Assembly (NCBI GenBank): GCA_944376235.1
Contig: CALWCA010000021.1
Span: forward strand, 1 to 36,675
DNA from: an uncultured Clostridia bacterium
GTDB lineage: Bacteria; Bacillota; Clostridia; Oscillospirales; Feifaniaceae
DNA: 36,675 bases
Reading direction: 5' to 3'
Below are positions 14,900 through 22,517 of the stretch, piece by piece (within the stretch, counting starts at the first letter, position 1; every line of letters begins with the position of its first letter). The position numbers were made by a program, and so were the translations under genes. The notes beneath the pieces are model-generated. The model was not told where the DNA came from. It saw only the letters and a list, made by a program, of their open reading frames with translations, and searched no databases.

Positions 14900-16177
14900 A
14901 TGACAGGCGAAGTTATGACCTCTGTTCTTATCATGGCGGTTCTCATCCTGATGTCCGCCTATTTCTCGGCCACCGAAACGGCCTTCTCCTCCCTCAACCG
15001 CACCAGGCTGCGCACCCTGGCCGAAAAGGGCAACCGCAAAGCCTCTTTGGCCCTCATCCTCTCGGAACAGTATGATCGCATGCTGTCCACTATTTTGATT
15101 GGAAACAACATCGTCAACATTGCCACGGCCTCCATTGGCACCGTGCTCTTTGTCCATCTGTATGGGGACGCCGGAGCGACCATTTCCACGGTCGTCATCA
15201 CCATAGTGGTGCTCATCTTCGGCGAAATCTCCCCCAAGAGCCTGGCAAAAGAAAATCCCGAGCGCTTTGCCATGTTTTCGGCGCGCATCCTCAAGGCCTG
15301 CATCTGGCTGCTCACTCCCATCAACTTTCTGTTTACCCAGTGGAAAAAGCTGTTGTCTAAGATTTTCCATGTGAGCGAAAGCCGTAAAATGACGCAAGAT
15401 GAGCTGCTCATGCTGGTTGAGGAAGTACGGCAGGACGGCAGCGTGGACGAAGACGAAGGCAATCTTTTGCGCAGCGCCATCGAGTTTACCGACCGTGATG
15501 CGGGCAGTATTCTGACGCCCCGGGTGGACCTGGAGGGCGTTCCGGTCACTGCCACCAAGGAGCACATCGCCGACGTTTTTTCCAAAACGCGCTATTCGCG
15601 CCTGCTGGTCTATGACGGCACCATCGACAGCATCGTGGGCGTGATCCATCAAAAGGATTTTTACGTCGGCACCGGCGTGACCGAAAAAGACATCACCGAT
15701 ATCATGACGCCGCCTATCTTTGTCCCACGTGCCATTAAAATCCGCACGTTGCTGGGCCTTTTGCAAAAAAACAAGTCCCATATCGCCATCGTCAGCGACG
15801 AATACGGCGGGACACTTGGCATTGTGACCATGGAGGACATCCTCGAGGAGCTGGTAGGCGAGATCTGGGACGAACATGACGAAGTGGTGGAAAACTTCCA
15901 CGAGGTGGAAGAGGGGGTCTTCCACGTTGTCTGCTCGGCGGACTTTGAACAGATGCGCCGCCAGTTTCACCTTGACGCCGACTGCGACTGCGCTTCGGTC
16001 AGCGGCTGGGTCATGGAGCAGCTCGGACACATCCCCCGCCAGGGCGACCGCTTCCTGTATGACCATTTGCTGGTGACGGTGCTCAACGCCGACTCCCGCC
16101 GGGCCCTTGAAATAGAGGTGCGTCGGATTGACAGCCTCGACGACCTGGATGAAGAGCTGTCCTCCACCGCTTCCTAA
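14900..16177 (+). CDS. CNNM/HlyC-CorC family ion transporter
   Basis: 425 residues. An N-terminal DUF21 (CNNM) membrane domain with helices at about 7-25, 62-85, 92-112 and 128-145 contains FSATETAFSSLN and VLIFGEISPKSLAKENPER. A CBS pair (about 200-320) shows TPRVD and DEYGGTLGIVTMEDILEELVGEI-type ends. A CorC/HlyC domain follows (335-415). Members such as MpfA of Staphylococcus and CNNM of animals are linked to magnesium (and cobalt) export; the older name hemolysin is misleading. The CBS pair probably binds ATP-Mg. AAGGAG lies 13-14 bases before the ATG, a rather long spacing. A terminator follows the gene, so it is transcribed alone with its leader. Confidence 0.88.
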   Translation: MTGEVMTSVLIMAVLILMSAYFSATETAFSSLNRTRLRTLAEKGNRKASLALILSEQYDRMLSTILIGNNIVNIATASIGTVLFVHLYGDAGATISTVVITIVVLIFGEISPKSLAKENPERFAMFSARILKACIWLLTPINFLFTQWKKLLSKIFHVSESRKMTQDELLMLVEEVRQDGSVDEDEGNLLRSAIEFTDRDAGSILTPRVDLEGVPVTATKEHIADVFSKTRYSRLLVYDGTIDSIVGVIHQKDFYVGTGVTEKDITDIMTPPIFVPRAIKIRTLLGLLQKNKSHIAIVSDEYGGTLGIVTMEDILEELVGEIWDEHDEVVENFHEVEEGVFHVVCSADFEQMRRQFHLDADCDCASVSGWVMEQLGHIPRQGDRFLYDHLLVTVLNADSRRALEIEVRRIDSLDDLDEELSSTAS

Positions 16178-16249
16178 CGGAAAGTGCCCCGGCTTTTCCA
16201 AGGCCCCACAAATCGCTCTCATGCTCGGCTGCCATCGCCGGGCAATTCC

Positions 16250-16288
16250 GCAGGGCGGCGCGCACGCAGGCGCGCCGCCCTGCTTTTT
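16250..16288 (+). terminator. Terminator of the CNNM gene
   Basis: Perfect 14-bp GC-rich stem (16250-16263 with 16270-16283), six-base loop, then TTTTTCTT. Confidence 0.9.
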
Positions 16289-16313
16289 CTTGTCTGCGCC
16301 GCCAGGCGGCCTC

Positions 16314-16342
16314 TCATTTTTTCCCCAGCCTCCACATAAACT
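16314..16342 (+). promoter_or_regulatory. Sigma-E-like sporulation promoter of spoIID
   Basis: TCATTTT (16314-16320), 14-bp spacer, CATAAACT (16335-16342). This is close to the Bacillus sigma-E consensus (KMATATT, N14-15, CATACANT), and spoIID is sigma-E dependent in Bacillus. No good sigma-A promoter is seen in the same gap. Confidence 0.5.
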
Positions 16343-16392
16343 ATGGACAAAGCCACGGCGCCGTCCGGCGTCACTGCGAAAGGGGTTTGTCC

Positions 16393-17337
16393 ATGCACCG
16401 GAAACTGTTTTTTCTCTGCCTTCTCACCGGCCTTCTGGCCTTTTGCGCCCCCTATGGGGCGCGCTATCTGCAAGAGCGCGCCGCTGTGAAAGATGTAATG
16501 TCCACGACGGCACAACCCGAGACCGTGGAAACTGCCGATCTGCTGGTGGACGTCTGGATCACGCAGGAGGACGTCTGCCAAAGCGTTGCTCTTGAAGACT
16601 ATCTGGTGGGCGTGGTGGCGGCCGAAATGCCCCTTTCCTATGAGCCTGCCGCCCTGCAGGCCCAGGCGGTTGCGGCGCGCTCCTACCTGCTCAGCAAGCT
16701 GGGCAAAGGCTCCCACGAAAACGGCGCCGACATCTGTACCGACCCGGGGCACTGTCTGGCCTGGAGAGCCCCCGATTCCCAGGCCGACGCCGCCGCCTTC
16801 CAGGCCGTGTCCGCTACAAGCGGACAGGTGCTGACCTATGACGACGCCGTGGCCCAGACCGTCTTTTGCGCCATGACCGGAGAGCTCACCGAGTCGGCTT
16901 CCGAAATCTGGGGCAGCAGTACCATGCCCTATCTCACCAACGTCCCTTCCCCCGGAGACGCCCAGCAGGAGGACTACGTCACCACCGTCACCATGAGCCC
17001 GGAGCAGTTCTGGCAGGCCGTTTCCCCGCTCTCCCCCGACACCGAGGCCGCCCCCCTTGTCGTGCTGCGCCGCAGCGCCGGCGACACCGTGCTCAGCTGC
17101 ACCGTGGGCGGCGTGCAGACCACCGGCCAGGAGCTGCGCGGCCTGCTGGGCCTGCGCTCGGCCCGCTTTTGGCTCGACTACGAGGGCGACACCCTGTGCT
17201 TCACCGTCAAGGGCTACGGCCACGGCGTCGGCATGAGCCAGGCCGGCGCCCAGGTCATGGCGCAGTCGGGCAGCACCTACGCCGAGATTCTCGCCGCCTA
17301 TTACCCCGGCTGTACATTATGTAAAATCACATTTTAA
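16393..17337 (+). CDS. spoIID: Stage II sporulation protein D (peptidoglycan lytic transglycosylase)
   Basis: 314 residues. An N-terminal membrane anchor (about 4-20) precedes the SpoIID/LytB domain. LEDYLVGVVAAEMP holds the catalytic glutamate (Glu78). GSHENGADICTDPGHC holds the His/Cys residues that bind zinc in clostridial homologues. GYGHGVGMSQAGAQVMA near the C-terminus is the family hallmark. SpoIID cleaves glycan strands so that the mother-cell membrane can engulf the forespore, together with SpoIIP and SpoIIM, neither of which is here. The usual HSTSGG segment reads CAMTGE, a noticeable divergence. ATG is chosen over an upstream TTG because AAAGGGG lies 8 bases before it. Confidence 0.88.
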   Translation: MHRKLFFLCLLTGLLAFCAPYGARYLQERAAVKDVMSTTAQPETVETADLLVDVWITQEDVCQSVALEDYLVGVVAAEMPLSYEPAALQAQAVAARSYLLSKLGKGSHENGADICTDPGHCLAWRAPDSQADAAAFQAVSATSGQVLTYDDAVAQTVFCAMTGELTESASEIWGSSTMPYLTNVPSPGDAQQEDYVTTVTMSPEQFWQAVSPLSPDTEAAPLVVLRRSAGDTVLSCTVGGVQTTGQELRGLLGLRSARFWLDYEGDTLCFTVKGYGHGVGMSQAGAQVMAQSGSTYAEILAAYYPGCTLCKITF

Positions 17338-17481
17338 TCACAAATTTAAGGCTCTGGATATTTTTTCTTTTCATCGAAAATTTTGATTTTCTCTTTGTTT
17401 TTACGACGTTTTTGTAATTTCCTCTAAAACATAGCGGAATTTTTGACGTTTTTTTATTCTAATTTTATTGTTTTTTCACAA

Positions 17482-17510
17482 TTGACTTTCTCCTTCTCCT
17501 GTCGGATAAT
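17482..17510 (+). promoter_or_regulatory. Promoter of the lysine-riboswitch transcript
   Basis: TTGACT (17482-17487), 17-bp spacer, GATAAT (17505-17510). The 140 bases before it (17338-17481) are strikingly A/T-rich against GC-rich neighbours and hold no gene; they may act as an UP element. Confidence 0.7.
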
Positions 17511-17550
17511 ATCTGACAAGGAACGGCCGTTCCCACAACAATTGAATTCC

Positions 17551-17733
17551 TACCAAGATAGAGGTGCGATTTCCAGGAGTACGGCAGCCGAGTCTCTCAA
17601 CAGACTGCGACACTGCCGGAAAGGGGCCGTCGCCGAAGTGTGTCGGATGGTTGAGTGCCGGCATGCTGGCCACGTGGGAAAAGATCTCACGGGCTGTCAC
17701 GGCAAGTGTTTGCCGTGGAGCGCTAGCTTTGTA
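17551..17733 (+). ncRNA. Lysine riboswitch (L box) aptamer
   Basis: Conserved landmarks occur in the right order: AGATAGAGGTGCGA near the 5' end, CCGTCGCCGAAGTG in the middle, and GGGCTGTCACGG with GCCGTGGAGCGCTA at the 3' end. P1 can form between 17551-17561 and 17723-17733. L-box RNAs bind lysine in a five-helix junction and shut off downstream genes by termination. A terminator follows at 17858-17885. Several alternative pairings between them (CCTGCC/GGCAGG, GCAG/CTGC) could form the antiterminator. The regulated gene is the NhaC-family transporter, so that transporter probably moves lysine. Confidence 0.92.
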
Positions 17734-17857
17734 CCATGGGACACGATGCTTTGCCGAAAGCCCTCCTCCCTGAAGAGGAGTGGCTTTATCGGTGCAGTCA
17801 TGTGTCATATCCCGCAGCCTGGGCCTGCCATATCGGCAGGACAAGCCCTGCGGCTTG

Positions 17858-17885
17858 GGCCGAAGCGATTGCTTCGGCCTTTTTT
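17858..17885 (+). terminator. Riboswitch-controlled terminator before nhaC
   Basis: Perfect 9-bp stem GGCCGAAGC/GCTTCGGCC, loop GATT, followed by TTTTTT, ending 43 bases before the nhaC start. It is the off-state of the lysine riboswitch. Confidence 0.88.
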
Positions 17886-17928
17886 GTTCCTCGTTTTGGT
17901 ACGATCGTCAAAAAAGGAGATTTCTCAA

Positions 17929-19536
17929 ATGGGTAGAAGAACCGTTTTCCGTGTATTTCGGCCGTTGGCCATTGTCCTATGCATCGCGGCGTTTATCGCG
18001 GCATTTTTTACCATGCGCAATGCGCAGCCTGGAACCAACCCCTTCTTCGAGTCGGCCTGGGCGCTCTTTCCCCCCGTCATGGCCATCATGCTCGCTCTCA
18101 TCACCAAAGAGGTCTATTCCTCCCTGTTTGTCGGCATCCTGTTCGGCGGCTGCCTCTTTACGGGGATGAAATTCATTCCCACCCTCGAACACGTCTTTTT
18201 GCAAGACGGCATGATCGGCGCCCTCTCGGACAGCTATAACCTGGGCATTTTGATTTTTCTTGTCATTTTGGGCACCCTGGTCAGCCTGATGAACCGGGCG
18301 GGCGGCAGCGCCGCCTTCGGAAACTGGGCGGCCCGCCGTATCAAGACCAAATCGGGCGCTCAGCTTGCCACCGTCGTGCTGGGCATTCTCATCTTTATCG
18401 ACGACTATTTCAACTGCCTGACGGTGGGCAGCGTCATGCGGCCCGTGACAGACCGCCACGGCATCCCGCGCAGCAAGCTGGCCTACATCATCGACTCCAC
18501 GGCCGCCCCCGTCTGCATCATTGCCCCCATCTCCTCCTGGGCCGCCGCCGTGACCGGCTTTGTGGATGACAATGCGGCAAACGGCCTTGCGCTCTTCATC
18601 CAGGCCATTCCCTACAACCTCTACGCCATCCTGACGCTGACCATGCTGATTGCCCTGGCTTTGCTGAAGTTTGACTTCGGCCCCATGGCGGCAGCCGACG
18701 ACATCGTGCCCTTTGAGGAGGCCTCCACCATCGACACCAAGGGCTCCATCGTCGACTTGCTCATCCCCATTGCGGCCCTCATTGTCTGCTGCACCCTCGG
18801 CATGCTCTACACCGGCGACTTCTTTGCAGGGGCCGACTTTGTCACCGCCTTTTCCAATTCCGACGCCTCGGTCGGTCTTGTCTTCGGCTCCTTCGGCGCG
18901 CTGGCCGTCACCCTGCTGCTCTATCTCATGCGCAGAGTGCTTACGCTGCGCGAGTGCATGGACGCCCTGCCCGCCGGCTTCCAGGCCATGGTGCCCGCCA
19001 TTCTCATCCTCACCTTTGCCTGGACGCTCAAGGCCATGACCGACAGCCTTGGCGCAGGGGCCTATGTCAATCTCCTGGTCAAGGGCTCGGCCGAATCCTT
19101 CCTCTCCGTCCTGCCCGCCATCATTTTTCTCATTGCGGTGGGCCTGAGCTTCTCCACCGGCACCTCCTGGGGCACCTTCGGCGTGCTGATCCCCATTGTC
19201 GTCGACCTCTTTGACGCCAACATGAGCACCATCATGATCATCTCTATCTCTGCCTGCATGGCGGGCGCCGTGTGCGGCGACCACTGCTCGCCCATCTCGG
19301 ACACCACCATCATGTCCTCAGCCGGCGCACAGTGCGACCACCTCACCCACGTCTCCACCCAGTTGCCCTACGCGCTCTTTGTGGCAGGCGTCTCCTTTGT
19401 CTTCTACCTCATCATGGGCTTTGTACGCAGCCCTCTTGTCACCCCTGTCGCCATGGCGGCGCTGGTCGCCATTCTGTGGGGGATGAGGCGCTTTGGCGTT
19501 GGCTCCTCCCTTCGCTCCAAGGCGGGCAACCAATAG
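17929..19536 (+). CDS. NhaC-family transporter under lysine riboswitch control
   Basis: 535 residues with about 12 membrane segments. The open frame runs upstream through the riboswitch, but the true start is the ATG at 17929, with AAAGGAG before it. Family landmarks include GILIFIDDYFNCLTVGSVMRPV (split, about 150-175), STAAPVCIIAPISSWAA and SACMAGAVCGDHCSPISDTT. NhaC proteins are Na+/H+ antiporters or Na+-driven organic-ion exchangers. Because the transcript begins with an L-box, the likely substrate is lysine (uptake when lysine is scarce), as proposed for other L-box nhaC genes. A terminator follows the gene. Confidence 0.88.
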   Translation: MGRRTVFRVFRPLAIVLCIAAFIAAFFTMRNAQPGTNPFFESAWALFPPVMAIMLALITKEVYSSLFVGILFGGCLFTGMKFIPTLEHVFLQDGMIGALSDSYNLGILIFLVILGTLVSLMNRAGGSAAFGNWAARRIKTKSGAQLATVVLGILIFIDDYFNCLTVGSVMRPVTDRHGIPRSKLAYIIDSTAAPVCIIAPISSWAAAVTGFVDDNAANGLALFIQAIPYNLYAILTLTMLIALALLKFDFGPMAAADDIVPFEEASTIDTKGSIVDLLIPIAALIVCCTLGMLYTGDFFAGADFVTAFSNSDASVGLVFGSFGALAVTLLLYLMRRVLTLRECMDALPAGFQAMVPAILILTFAWTLKAMTDSLGAGAYVNLLVKGSAESFLSVLPAIIFLIAVGLSFSTGTSWGTFGVLIPIVVDLFDANMSTIMIISISACMAGAVCGDHCSPISDTTIMSSAGAQCDHLTHVSTQLPYALFVAGVSFVFYLIMGFVRSPLVTPVAMAALVAILWGMRRFGVGSSLRSKAGNQ

Positions 19537-19556
19537 CTTCTTTTTTCCTTGACATT

Positions 19557-19596
19557 CCGGGCGGACAGGCTCCCCTGTCCGCCCGGTTTTTCTTTT
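19557..19596 (+). terminator. Terminator of the NhaC-family gene
   Basis: Perfect 13-bp stem (19557-19569 with 19574-19586), loop CTCC, followed by TTTTTCTTTT. Confidence 0.92.
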
Positions 19597-19658
19597 AAAC
19601 CTCTTGCCGCAGGGCGGGGCATGCGCTCCCCCGACCTCTTCGTGAAAATACAAAAGGG

Positions 19659-19687
19659 TTGACATGACAACACTTTTATGTTACTGT
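19659..19687 (+). promoter_or_regulatory. Promoter of the restriction-modification control gene
   Basis: TTGACA (19659-19664), 17-bp spacer, TACTGT (19682-19687), about 25 bases before the GTG start of the HTH gene. Confidence 0.6.
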
Positions 19688-19709
19688 TGCACACAAAAGA
19701 GGTGTTGTC
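19666..19709. repeat. Inverted repeat around the control-gene promoter, possible operator
   Basis: GACAACAC (19666-19673) lies in the promoter spacer. Its exact reverse complement GTGTTGTC (19702-19709) covers the ribosome site, ending two bases before the GTG. Twenty-eight bases separate the arms. It may be an operator pair for the HTH protein or an RNA hairpin hiding the ribosome site. Confidence 0.45.
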
Positions 19710-19710
19710 T

Positions 19711-19935
19711 GTGGCCTTTTCATACAAGCCGCTCTGGAAGCTGCTCATCGACAAGGAGCTGAGCAAAAAAGAGCTTATGAGGGAAACCGGCATTTCCAAA
19801 TCCACCATGGATAAGATGGGCCGTGGACAGCCCGTGTCCATGGACATCATTGAGCGTCTTTGCAGTCATTTCCACTGCCATATTGAAGATGTGGTCGAGC
19901 ATGTCGAGTCTTGTGAAGCGGGGGATCGGAAATGA
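19711..19935 (+). CDS. Small Cro/C1-type HTH regulator, probable controller of the R-M module
   Basis: 74 residues from a GTG with AGAGGTG upstream. The single XRE-type HTH is clear: KKELMRETGISKSTMDKMGR (about 20-39) is the helix-turn-helix, followed by VSMDIIERLCSHFHCHIEDVVE. Such minimal regulators are common next to type II methylase genes and keep restriction and modification in balance. Its stop overlaps the methylase ATG (ATGA), so both are made from one message. It may bind the inverted repeat over its own promoter. A regulator of unrelated genes is possible but less likely given the coupling. Confidence 0.85.
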   Translation: MAFSYKPLWKLLIDKELSKKELMRETGISKSTMDKMGRGQPVSMDIIERLCSHFHCHIEDVVEHVESCEAGDRK

Positions 19936-20756
19936 GTGCAATCAACAGCCCCTTTCGGTATGCAGGCGGAAAATTCTATGCCAGAAAGCTCATTGCCGAG
20001 CACCTGATTGACAGCGACGTCTATTGCGAGCCCTTTGCGGGGGGCGGCTCGATCTTTTTTTATAAGGAAAAAAGCCGCGTCAACGTGCTCAACGACCTCG
20101 ACCAAAATCTCATGCTGGTCTACCGCATCATTCGCGACCGGCCCGAAGAGCTGACGGCCCTGCTTGCGACCTTTTCCCCGCCCAGCAAGGAAAGTCACTT
20201 TTACTACAAGAATCTGTATCAGCCTGACAACGAGCTGGAGCAGGCGGCCCGGTGGTACTACCTCAACCGGATTTCCTACAGTGGGATCATGCAGTTTCAA
20301 AACTGCTACTTCGGCTATGGGGACAAATACAGCATGCGTCCGGAAAACTGGCCCCGCAACATCGCCAGGGCCAGCCAGAAGCTGCAGGGCGTGGCGCTGC
20401 GCTGCATCGATGCCGTCGACTGCATCCGCTCCATGCCCGACGGCGCGCTGCTCTTTGTCGACGCCCCCTACTTTAGCGCCGACCAGGACAAGTTTTACAC
20501 CTGCTTTTTCTCAAGACAGGACCATTTCCGGCTGCGCGACGTCATCCGGCAGGAATACCATCGCCTCAAATTCTTTATCACCTATGACAACTGCGAGGAA
20601 ATCCGCGAGATGTACTCCTTCATGCCGGCCATGTACGACAAGGAGTGGAATTACTGCATCAGCAGGACCGACGACCAGAAGGAGCACAAAAAGCTGCAGG
20701 ACGGCCATCGCGGAAAGCGCGGCAAGGGGCGCGAGCTCTTCATCTTAAACTACTGA
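19932..20756 (+). CDS. D12-class DNA adenine-N6 methyltransferase
   Basis: 274 residues. SPFRYAGGK (6-14) and YCEPFAGGGSI (31-41) form the AdoMet site. VLNDLDQNL (52-60) is the acidic loop binding AdoMet ribose. Catalytic motif IV reads DAPY (177-180) where DPPY is usual. The layout is that of Dam/DpnIIA-type enzymes that methylate adenine, mostly for protection from a partner endonuclease. It is translationally coupled to the HTH gene and faces the endonuclease gene across a bidirectional terminator. The recognition site cannot be read from the sequence; GATC is common for this class but is only a guess. Confidence 0.88.
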   Translation: MSAINSPFRYAGGKFYARKLIAEHLIDSDVYCEPFAGGGSIFFYKEKSRVNVLNDLDQNLMLVYRIIRDRPEELTALLATFSPPSKESHFYYKNLYQPDNELEQAARWYYLNRISYSGIMQFQNCYFGYGDKYSMRPENWPRNIARASQKLQGVALRCIDAVDCIRSMPDGALLFVDAPYFSADQDKFYTCFFSRQDHFRLRDVIRQEYHRLKFFITYDNCEEIREMYSFMPAMYDKEWNYCISRTDDQKEHKKLQDGHRGKRGKGRELFILNY

Positions 20757-20814
20757 CAGGCGGCAAAAAGCGCCTCTGTATCAAGGATTTTCTCCCCTTG
20801 TGAAAAAACATCAA

Positions 20815-20841
20815 AAAAGCGGCAGCTTGGCTGCCGCTTTT
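20815..20841. terminator. Bidirectional terminator between methylase and endonuclease
   Basis: 12-bp stem AAAAGCGGCAGC/GCTGCCGCTTTT with loop TTG. It has T-runs on both strands and lies between convergent genes. Confidence 0.85.
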
Positions 20842-20863
20842 CTTGTGTGTCAGTTTCTGCCCG

Positions 20864-21601
20864 CTACCTTCTTCGCATCCTCGCCCGATGCGTTCTCGTG
20901 AAGTCCAGCAGGGCCTGCTCGATTTCGGAGATAGGGCGCCAGACGGGATCATTTTCCAGCCTGACGGCCGGCGTTCTCGGGATTACCCCGTCAACGGCAA
21001 TGTCCTCCGCTTTGGCAAAGCGCCAGTCCTCATAGGTCGCCTCAAAGAGAGCCTCATAGGTCGCGTCGCAGCCGTAGTGCTCACACAGCCTCCCGACCGT
21101 GCGTGTATCGGGGATCAGCTCAAAATTCTCCGAATAGGTTGCCCCGGCAATCACGGCGTTGGAGAGATTGGTAATGACAAAATCAAAATCCCCCACCAGA
21201 TACCTGTCGTTGGTGGTGCTTGCTTTGCTGAGATCGCTTCGGCTCCTGTGGCACTTGACGGTGCAAAAGGGCTCCTTGATCCTGGCGCGTGTGGAGTATT
21301 TGAAGCTGCCTCTCACGGCGTTTTTGCACTCCACTTTGATGATGATGCCGGTTCTCTGGTGGGTCACGGTCACGTCCTCGTCATGAGTCCCGCTTTGGGC
21401 GTTGAGGTTGAGCTTTGCCACCACCCACTCGCGCGCAGGAAGAATGTCCCTGAGCAGCAGCTCCACCGCATATTCCGTGGCCTTGCCCCGAATCATGGGC
21501 ATGACCTTCTGGTCGTTCAAAATATCCATCACATAGTCCTGCGGGATTTTGTATTTCCTGCAGTATTCCAGCATTTGCCTGCCAAGTTCCAGCGCGTCCA
21601 T
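20864..21601 (-). CDS. Putative type II restriction endonuclease (PD-(D/E)XK fold)
   Basis: 245 residues from an ATG with GGGGAGGG upstream (a start five codons earlier is possible). It is soluble, with no membrane segment. A metal-dependent nuclease core is visible: Glu47 in ATEYAVELL, Asp76 in HDEDVTVT, and Glu91/Lys93 in IIIKVECKNA, giving D-X14-E-X-K. A basic segment KCHRSRSDLSKASTTNDR (about 115-132) may touch DNA. It is convergent with the adenine methylase, as in small type II systems. I do not recognise a named family, so restriction function is inferred from fold motif and neighbours. Confidence 0.75.
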   Translation of the reverse strand: MDALELGRQMLEYCRKYKIPQDYVMDILNDQKVMPMIRGKATEYAVELLLRDILPAREWVVAKLNLNAQSGTHDEDVTVTHQRTGIIIKVECKNAVRGSFKYSTRARIKEPFCTVKCHRSRSDLSKASTTNDRYLVGDFDFVITNLSNAVIAGATYSENFELIPDTRTVGRLCEHYGCDATYEALFEATYEDWRFAKAEDIAVDGVIPRTPAVRLENDPVWRPISEIEQALLDFTRTHRARMRRR

Positions 21602-21669
21602 TGCTTCCCTCCCCATACCTTCCGTGCGGCCAGCTCATCCGCCTGCGCCCGCCGCGTCAGTCTCGCGTG

Positions 21670-22446
21670 TCAATCCACCTCAGAGAGCATATCCTGTCTT
21701 TGGTCAAGCTGCCCGCAGTCCGGCTGGCTCTCCCCGCAGGGCTGCTCCTTCTGCCCTCTCTCCACAGCGCGCCTACCCGTCCAGATGCCCACCGTTTCAA
21801 GCAGCGTTTCAGCGTGCAGGCTGCGCACATCAAAGGAAAAAAGCTGGAACACCCACTGCATGACCGGCCCCGTCAGCAGGGCAAAGGCAACGGTGCCCAC
21901 ACCGACCACGCCTCCCAGCCACCAGCCGATGGCCAGCGCCGTGAGCTCGATCATATTGCGCACGATTCCCACCGGCACTTTGGGCAGGCGCTTGGCCAGC
22001 CCCACCATCATACTGTCGCGCGGGCCGGCTCCCATGGCGGCGCTCATATAAAGGTAAGAACCCAGCGCCGTAACAAAAATGCCAAGCAGCAGCAAAACCG
22101 CGCGCCAGAACAGAGAATCGGTCTCGGGGATGAGGCCGCTTGCCAAAAAGAAGTCCAGTGAGCCTCCCACCAAAATCATGTTGAAAATGGTGCCAAACCC
22201 GATGGGCTCCCGCATGAGAAGGTCGATGCCGATAATGACAATGCCGCACAGCTGCGTGATGCGGCCGATGGACAGCCCCGACACCAGCGACAGCCCCTGG
22301 TGAAAGGCGTTCCACGGCGAGAGCCCCAGCATGCTGCGCACATTGAGCGCCGAGCTCAGCCCAAACAGCACCAATCCGATAAACAGCCGAACAAAGCGCG
22401 CGGGATAGCGATACCGCAAAAAGGGGGCGCGTGTTTTGCTCTTCAT
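21670..22446 (-). CDS. YczE/YitT-like multi-pass membrane protein
   Basis: 258 residues with five membrane segments (about 18-40, 55-78, 84-104, 113-135, 165-190). GAGPRDSMMVGLAKR and GLSPWNAFHQGLS are the conserved loops of the YczE/YyaS group. Function is not firmly known; relatives are described as putative transport or integral membrane proteins. The C-terminal 45 residues are hydrophilic and rich in Gln and Glu. RBS AGGAGGAAGG and its own promoter (22518-22546) indicate a single-gene unit. No relation to the neighbouring restriction genes is evident. Confidence 0.75.
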   Translation of the reverse strand: MKSKTRAPFLRYRYPARFVRLFIGLVLFGLSSALNVRSMLGLSPWNAFHQGLSLVSGLSIGRITQLCGIVIIGIDLLMREPIGFGTIFNMILVGGSLDFFLASGLIPETDSLFWRAVLLLLGIFVTALGSYLYMSAAMGAGPRDSMMVGLAKRLPKVPVGIVRNMIELTALAIGWWLGGVVGVGTVAFALLTGPVMQWVFQLFSFDVRSLHAETLLETVGIWTGRRAVERGQKEQPCGESQPDCGQLDQRQDMLSEVD

Positions 22447-22517
22447 GTCCTTCCTCCTGACCGAGTGCCCGGCCGGCCCTCCTTCGCCGGGGCCATCTCG
22501 TCTTTTTTTGTGAGGCT

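Noticed and set aside
17977-19284. 435-codon open frame opposite the NhaC gene
   Set aside because: Gly/Asp/His-rich antisense shadow of a membrane protein, a common artefact.
19932-20756. Solitary Dam methylase (no restriction role)
   Set aside because: Translational coupling to a control-type HTH gene and a facing PD-(D/E)XK gene make a restriction-modification role more likely.
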